The position numbers were made by a program, and so were the translations under genes. Below are positions 60,091 to 64,000 of a stretch of DNA of 64,000 bases, one piece after another. The stretch lies in contig NZ_JBJXRG010000001.1 of NCBI RefSeq assembly GCF_046254955.1, positions 1,178,001 through 1,242,000 of the forward strand, given 5' to 3'. The stretch is from Qipengyuania_C sp046254955 (GTDB lineage Bacteria; Pseudomonadota; Alphaproteobacteria; Sphingomonadales; Sphingomonadaceae). How positions within the stretch are numbered: position 1 is the stretch's first letter; every line of letters starts with the position of its first letter. Below the pieces are notes generated by a model. The model was not told where the DNA came from. It saw only the letters and a program-made list of their open reading frames with translations, and made no database searches.

Positions 60091-60824
60091 GGCCTCACCA
60101 CCATCCACCGGATCGGTTCGTTCGACGCCTCGCTACGCAAGGCGGTGTTCGCCGTCCATAACAACCACGGCCGGCCAGCATAGTCCGGCTCCAGCCGCGT
60201 GCGCGTCAGCCATAAATTGCGCTCGATCCTTCTGGCAATTCCGTACTCATCCTCGAATGAGGGAGAAATCCGCAGAATCACCGGCTTGCCCGCATGCGCC
60301 TCGATCTGGTTGATGAGCGTCATCAGCTCGCTTTCGACGGCTGCCTCACCCACCGGATTTAGGCAGTTACGCGCTGTCTGCTCGAGCGCGATTACTGGCG
60401 GGAGTAGTTCATTGTCTCGCGGTACCATGGTGACGAAGTTGGCCGACTGGCCATCCGCCACCTCGCAGGGATCGAACATATGCACTGCGCCGCGCCGCAT
60501 GCGAATCATCTGCGCCTCGGCAAAATAGCCATCGAAGGCAGGATCGCGTCCGCTCGCTCCGACACTGGCTTCGAGGTAGACAAACCCTGCCCCCAGAGCC
60601 TTCGCGGTGCGCAGATTGATCGGTGCATCGTCGCGTCCGATCACCAAGCCCTGCTCGGGAAACTTGTCGGCAGGCGGTGTCCAATGCTGGAGCTTCCACC
60701 AACTCCAGGCGGCAATAGCAGCGGCTACCAGAATGATGCCAAGCAATATGCGCCTGCGCCATGGCCCGCGCTTGGCTGTGCTTCTTGCCTTGCGCCTGGT
60801 GCCAGATTTCCGCTTTGATGCCAT
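60087..60824 (-). CDS. GH25-like (lysozyme-family) membrane-anchored protein
   Basis: This 245-aa protein has a basic N-terminus, one membrane helix (about residues 25-42) and an extracytoplasmic domain resembling glycoside hydrolase family 25. Conserved-like parts are QGLVIGRDDAPIN, GFVYLEASVG and PPVIALEQ. In the last stretch a Glu (148) is kept, but the Asp usually two residues before it is Ala. Peptidoglycan cleavage is therefore uncertain. It overlaps cdd by 4 nt and starts 18 bp after the UPF0262 gene. Confidence 0.7.
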   Translation of the reverse strand: MASKRKSGTRRKARSTAKRGPWRRRILLGIILVAAAIAAWSWWKLQHWTPPADKFPEQGLVIGRDDAPINLRTAKALGAGFVYLEASVGASGRDPAFDGYFAEAQMIRMRRGAVHMFDPCEVADGQSANFVTMVPRDNELLPPVIALEQTARNCLNPVGEAAVESELMTLINQIEAHAGKPVILRISPSFEDEYGIARRIERNLWLTRTRLEPDYAGRPWLLWTANTALRSEASNEPIRWMVVRP

Positions 60825-60841
60825 GGAAGTCCTGCCCGATC

Positions 60842-61336
60842 CTAGCCGCGAATGTGTAGGACGCAGATCAGCGTGAACAGGCGCCGCGCCGTGGGGAAAT
60901 CGGTTTCGACCTTGCCTTCAAGTCGCTCGAGCAGCAGTTCGGCTGCGTTGTTATGAATGCCGCGCCGGGCCATGTCGATCGTTTCGATCTCGGCCGGCGT
61001 CGCTTTGCGGATCGCTTGGTAGTAGCTGTCGCAGATCGCAAAATATTCGCGGATCGGGCGGCGGAAACGCGCCAGCCCCAGAATCAGAGTTTCGAGTGGC
61101 TCGTCATCCATGTCGCGGATTGCCATGGCCAGACGTCCGTCCTGCACAGAGAGATGAATCTTGTAAGGGCCGTTCTTGCCCGCTTCGACCGGACGCATTG
61201 GCTTGAATGTATTCTCGTCGATCAAATCGTAGATTGCGACACGCCGCTCCTGTTCCACATCCGCATTGCGCCACAGGATCGTCTCGTCATCGAGCGAGAT
61301 GTGGGCGATGTGCCAGGAGGGGACTGTGCCAGTCAT
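60842..61336 (-). CDS. UPF0262 family protein
   Basis: This 164-aa protein matches the alphaproteobacterial UPF0262 family in length and sequence (AHISLDDETILWRNADVEQERRVAIYDL-like start; ETIDMARRGIHNNAAELL near the end). The function is unknown. The ATG at 61336 was chosen because the frame further upstream lacks family-like sequence. It is divergent from dnaB and first of a minus-strand run with the GH25-like gene and cdd. Confidence 0.82.
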   Translation of the reverse strand: MTGTVPSWHIAHISLDDETILWRNADVEQERRVAIYDLIDENTFKPMRPVEAGKNGPYKIHLSVQDGRLAMAIRDMDDEPLETLILGLARFRRPIREYFAICDSYYQAIRKATPAEIETIDMARRGIHNNAAELLLERLEGKVETDFPTARRLFTLICVLHIRG

Positions 61337-61473
61337 GCGAGCCCCGCTTTCGCAGAAGCGGACCACATTGGGCAAGGGTCTCTCTTTCCATCCCCGATAT
61401 CCACAAGCGTTATTGGCAAATCGGTCACGGATTGGCCTTGCCAATCGCATCGCTTGGCGCGCAAAGCACCCGC

Positions 61474-63003
61474 ATGGCCGATCAAGACCTTCTTATTCGC
61501 GAGTCCCGTTCTGACAGCCCGGATATCCCGGCAATGCGCGCCCTTCCGGCCAATATCGAAGCCGAAGCCGCCTTCCTTGGCGCGGTGTTGATTGACAATC
61601 GCGTGGTTGAGGAGCTCAATGTTCCGGTCGCTCCCGAACACTTCTTCGAGCCGCTCCATCAGCGCGTTTTTGAACGCGTCTTGGCGCTGCTTGAGCGCAA
61701 TGCTGTGGTCACACCGGTAACGCTCAAGCCATATTTCGAGGCGGACGAGGCGCTCAAGGAACTGGGCGGGATTACCTATCTCGCTCGCTTGACGGCGGAT
61801 GGACAAGGGTTGCTCGCTCCGCGTGAACTGGCGCAGCAAATCTATGACCTGGCATTGCTGCGCGAGTTGGTGAGCGTTGGCCGGGGACTGGTAGAAGGCG
61901 CGCTCGACACTTCGGAAAGTGTTGCGCCAATGGAGCAGATTGAGCACGCCGAAGCCGAGCTTTTCCGTGTCGCGGAAGGGGCAACGAGCGAGTCCCAAGC
62001 CGAAAGCTTTGGCGTATCGACGCACAAGGCTCTGGGCATGATCGAGAAGGCGATCAATTCGGGCGGCAATATCTCTGGGAAGACTACCGGGCTTGCCAGC
62101 ATCAACGAGAAGATCGGCGGCTTGCACGATTCGGACCTCATCATACTTGCCGGCCGTCCCGGCATGGGCAAGAGCTCGCTAGCAACCAACATCGCGTTTA
62201 ACTGCGCGGATCGCCTCCTGCGTGACCAACGCGACGAGATCGAAGATGGCCAATCGGTGGGCGCGCCAGTGGCCCTGTTCAGTCTTGAAATGAGCGCCGA
62301 CCAGCTGGCGACACGTATCTTGGCAGAGCAGGCGGAAATCTCTTCCGAGAAGCTGCGCATGGGCAAGATCAGCCGCGAGGAATTCCAACAGCTTTCATTT
62401 GCCAGCCAACGTCTGGCCGAACTGCCGCTCTTTATCGATGATACGCCAGCATTGACGATCGCTGGTCTACGGACCCGCGCGAGACGCCTCAAGAGGCGAC
62501 ACGGTATTGGCCTGATCGTGGTCGACTATTTGCAGCTGATGCAGGGCTCGAAGCGCAACCAGGACAATCGCGTCAACGAAATCTCCGAGATTTCGCGTGG
62601 TCTCAAGACACTTGCCAAAGAACTCGAAGTGCCGGTGATCGCGCTTTCGCAGCTCAGCCGCGCGGTCGAGCAGCGCGAAGACAAGCGCCCGATGCTTTCC
62701 GATCTGCGCGAATCCGGTTCCATTGAGCAAGACGCCGACATGGTTTGGTTCATATATCGCGAAGATTACTACATCGCTGCGCGCGAACCCAAGGTGCCAG
62801 CGGGTGACGATGATGTCGCCGCGCATGAGGCGCATGCTGCCTGGGCGTCGGAAATGGAACGCGTGCATGGTCTTGCCGAACTGATCGTGGCCAAGCAGCG
62901 CCATGGCGCAACCGGCAAGGTCCGCTTACGCTTCGAGCCGCGGATCACCCGCTTCTCGGACCTCGCTGACGAGGATCGCCGGGGAGGCTACGACTACGAC
63001 TAA
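61474..63003 (+). CDS. dnaB: Replicative DNA helicase DnaB
   Basis: This 509-aa hexameric helicase has an N-terminal primase-interaction domain (ALPANIEAEAAFLGAVLID) and a RecA-like C-terminal domain. The Walker A motif GRPGMGKSS, DnaB motif SLEMSADQLA and GLIVVDYLQLMQ are present. ATG 61474 (MADQDLLI) was chosen; the long upstream frame lies across the UPF0262 gene. It carries a stretch of about 20 extra residues in two places compared with E. coli-type DnaB (around RLLRDQRDEIEDGQ and DDDVAAHEAHAAW), as in other sphingomonads. No intein is seen. Confidence 0.95.
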   Translation: MADQDLLIRESRSDSPDIPAMRALPANIEAEAAFLGAVLIDNRVVEELNVPVAPEHFFEPLHQRVFERVLALLERNAVVTPVTLKPYFEADEALKELGGITYLARLTADGQGLLAPRELAQQIYDLALLRELVSVGRGLVEGALDTSESVAPMEQIEHAEAELFRVAEGATSESQAESFGVSTHKALGMIEKAINSGGNISGKTTGLASINEKIGGLHDSDLIILAGRPGMGKSSLATNIAFNCADRLLRDQRDEIEDGQSVGAPVALFSLEMSADQLATRILAEQAEISSEKLRMGKISREEFQQLSFASQRLAELPLFIDDTPALTIAGLRTRARRLKRRHGIGLIVVDYLQLMQGSKRNQDNRVNEISEISRGLKTLAKELEVPVIALSQLSRAVEQREDKRPMLSDLRESGSIEQDADMVWFIYREDYYIAAREPKVPAGDDDVAAHEAHAAWASEMERVHGLAELIVAKQRHGATGKVRLRFEPRITRFSDLADEDRRGGYDYD

Positions 63004-63044
63004 GTTTCGATACTGGGGTCGCGTTCCAGTTGAGGGGAAAGGAC

Positions 63045-63299
63045 ATGGATACGCAGACGCAAGTAGATCATGGAGCATTGGTCGGATGGACTGGGCAGGA
63101 TCTCGGGCAGCGCGTCGTTCTTACGATGCAGAGCGTGACAAAGCCGCCGCCGCACGGTGCAGACGACGTCCATGATTTCCTCTTCATGATGGATCGCAAG
63201 CAAGCGGTGCAGCTTGGCTATTACCTGTTTCAGCTGACGGGCGAAGCGGCACCAACTCGGCACAAGCGCAGTGTGCTCGAGAAGATTTTCGGCGGCTAG
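63045..63299 (+). CDS. Small conserved-looking protein of unknown function
   Basis: This 84-aa soluble protein has no recognised family. The core FLFMMDRKQAVQLGYYLFQLTG and a basic C-terminus (RHKRSVLEKIFGG) can be seen. The ATG at 63045 follows GAGGGGAAAGG. It is 41 bp after dnaB on the same strand and ends 8 bp before the convergent phospholipase D-like gene. Confidence 0.7.
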   Translation: MDTQTQVDHGALVGWTGQDLGQRVVLTMQSVTKPPPHGADDVHDFLFMMDRKQAVQLGYYLFQLTGEAAPTRHKRSVLEKIFGG

Positions 63300-63307
63300 C
63301 CGGATCG

Positions 63308-64000
63308 CTACAGGCCCAGATTGAGTCTCCGGCTCACCGTGTAGTCCAGCACCCCAACGAGGAACCAGGAAAGGTTCCAGCGGATCCGGTTCCACAAGGT
63401 CGCGTTCTTGCGGTGGCTTGCCGGAGTGATTTCGTCAGAAGCCTCGACATGCTGACTGATGAAATCGCGCATCTTGTCCGCCAATCCCTGGTCTTCGATC
63501 CTCAGCATTAGTTCGAGATTGATGAATAGGCTGCGCATATCGAAATTCGCGCTCCCAACATAAACGGCATCATCGATGACGATTAGCTTCATATGCAATT
63601 TGCACGGCGCGAATTCATAGATTTCGGCTCCATGCTTAAGCAGGTAGTGGTAAAGCGAACGGGTCGCGCCCAGCGTTGCCGCATTATCCGATTTGCCCGC
63701 CATGATGAGCCGAGCATTTCCCCGCGATGCCAGCTCGCCGATCCGCCGTGTCAGACGCGTCGAAGGTGAGAAATAGGCCATCACCATATCGAGGCGTTTT
63801 CCACGCGCAAGATCCCGCCCCACACAGCTTGCCCAGCTCGAAAGACGCTCGGTCGGCCCGCCGATTAGCAGACGCACCGGACCTTGCCCTCCATCCCAGG
63901 TTCTTACCTTGCTGCGGATGGCGCGAAGCTGAGCGTTTGGACGTGCAGCCCAATCCTCCAATTCGCCGAACCATTTTCCCAGCAGATCGACAGCTTCGCC
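63308..64000 (-). CDS. Phospholipase D/cardiolipin synthase-like protein (partial)
   Basis: The frame is open to the right edge, so the N-terminal part is missing. The visible 230 or so residues contain the second HKD site, H-x-K-x4-D (LHMKLIVIDDAVYVGSANFD), and a C-terminal hydrophobic stretch (WNLSWFLVGVLDYTV). Phosphatidyl-transfer enzymes such as cardiolipin synthase have two such sites. The first one would lie beyond the window. Membrane association is likely. Confidence 0.82.
   Translation of the reverse strand, partial: GEAVDLLGKWFGELEDWAARPNAQLRAIRSKVRTWDGGQGPVRLLIGGPTERLSSWASCVGRDLARGKRLDMVMAYFSPSTRLTRRIGELASRGNARLIMAGKSDNAATLGATRSLYHYLLKHGAEIYEFAPCKLHMKLIVIDDAVYVGSANFDMRSLFINLELMLRIEDQGLADKMRDFISQHVEASDEITPASHRKNATLWNRIRWNLSWFLVGVLDYTVSRRLNLGL

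Noticed and set aside
1..64000. Mobile-element or prophage signatures
   Set aside because: No transposase, integrase, phage gene or flanking long repeat was seen, and no tRNA gene that could serve as attachment site.

Overview
The window reads as about 60% GC DNA from an aerobic alphaproteobacterium. The best guess is Sphingomonadales, probably Erythrobacteraceae. This rests on a large TonB receptor of sphingomonad style, a TPR-sulfotransferase beside it, a UPF0262 protein next to dnaB, an Entner-Doudoroff operon and a full cbb3 oxidase operon. No rRNA, tRNA, CRISPR array or insertion sequence was seen. Genes are tightly packed, with many ATGA or TGATG overlaps.

Bases 1-40953 form one large one-carbon / methylated-amine catabolic locus. 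(a) 1-6427 (+): a partial upstream gene, MetV-like and MetF methylene-THF reductase subunits, a methyl-THF:corrinoid methyltransferase, a GFA-type zinc protein, a RamA-like corrinoid activator and an MttB-superfamily methyltransferase. (b) 6449-10876 (-): BCCT transporter, Rieske oxygenase and FAD demethylase-like oxidoreductase. (c) 11119-15646 (+): LysR, formate-THF ligase and a second BCCT transporter. (d) 15997-22761 (+): TonB receptor, TPR-sulfotransferase, Ldh-family oxidoreductase and LysR. (e) 22914-27911 (+): aldehyde dehydrogenase, an M19-like protein that has lost metal ligands, an unrecognised 569-aa protein and a DUF3726-like protein. (f) 28009-34002 (+): soxBDAG and LysR. (g) 34222-40953 (+): fdsGB, a homocysteine S-methyltransferase, fdsAD and fdhD.

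Inferred logic: betaines enter through BCCT carriers (and perhaps the TonB receptor). They lose methyls either to a corrinoid/THF system (MttB, RamA, MtgA) or oxidatively (Rieske, FAD enzyme, SoxBDAG). Methyl-THF would be oxidised by MetFV to methylene-THF. Formyl-THF is then cleaved by Fhs with ATP gain, and formate is oxidised to CO2 by Fds with NADH gain. Two expected parts are not in the window: the corrinoid protein and FolD. The substrate is not fixed by sequence; glycine betaine, proline betaine and carnitine-type betaines all remain possible.

Bases 41014-50276 hold ompW (-), an Fnr/FixK-type regulator and ccoNOQPGHIS. Perfect TTGAT-N4-ATCAA boxes lie between ompW and the regulator and in front of ccoN. 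About 0.9 kb of mostly gene-poor DNA follows. Next come a two-subunit acyl-CoA dehydrogenase, a nitronate monooxygenase-like/flavin reductase pair, the edd-glk-eda operon, alanine dehydrogenase, cytidine deaminase, a GH25-like membrane protein, a UPF0262 protein, replicative helicase DnaB, a small protein and a partial phospholipase D-like gene at the right edge.
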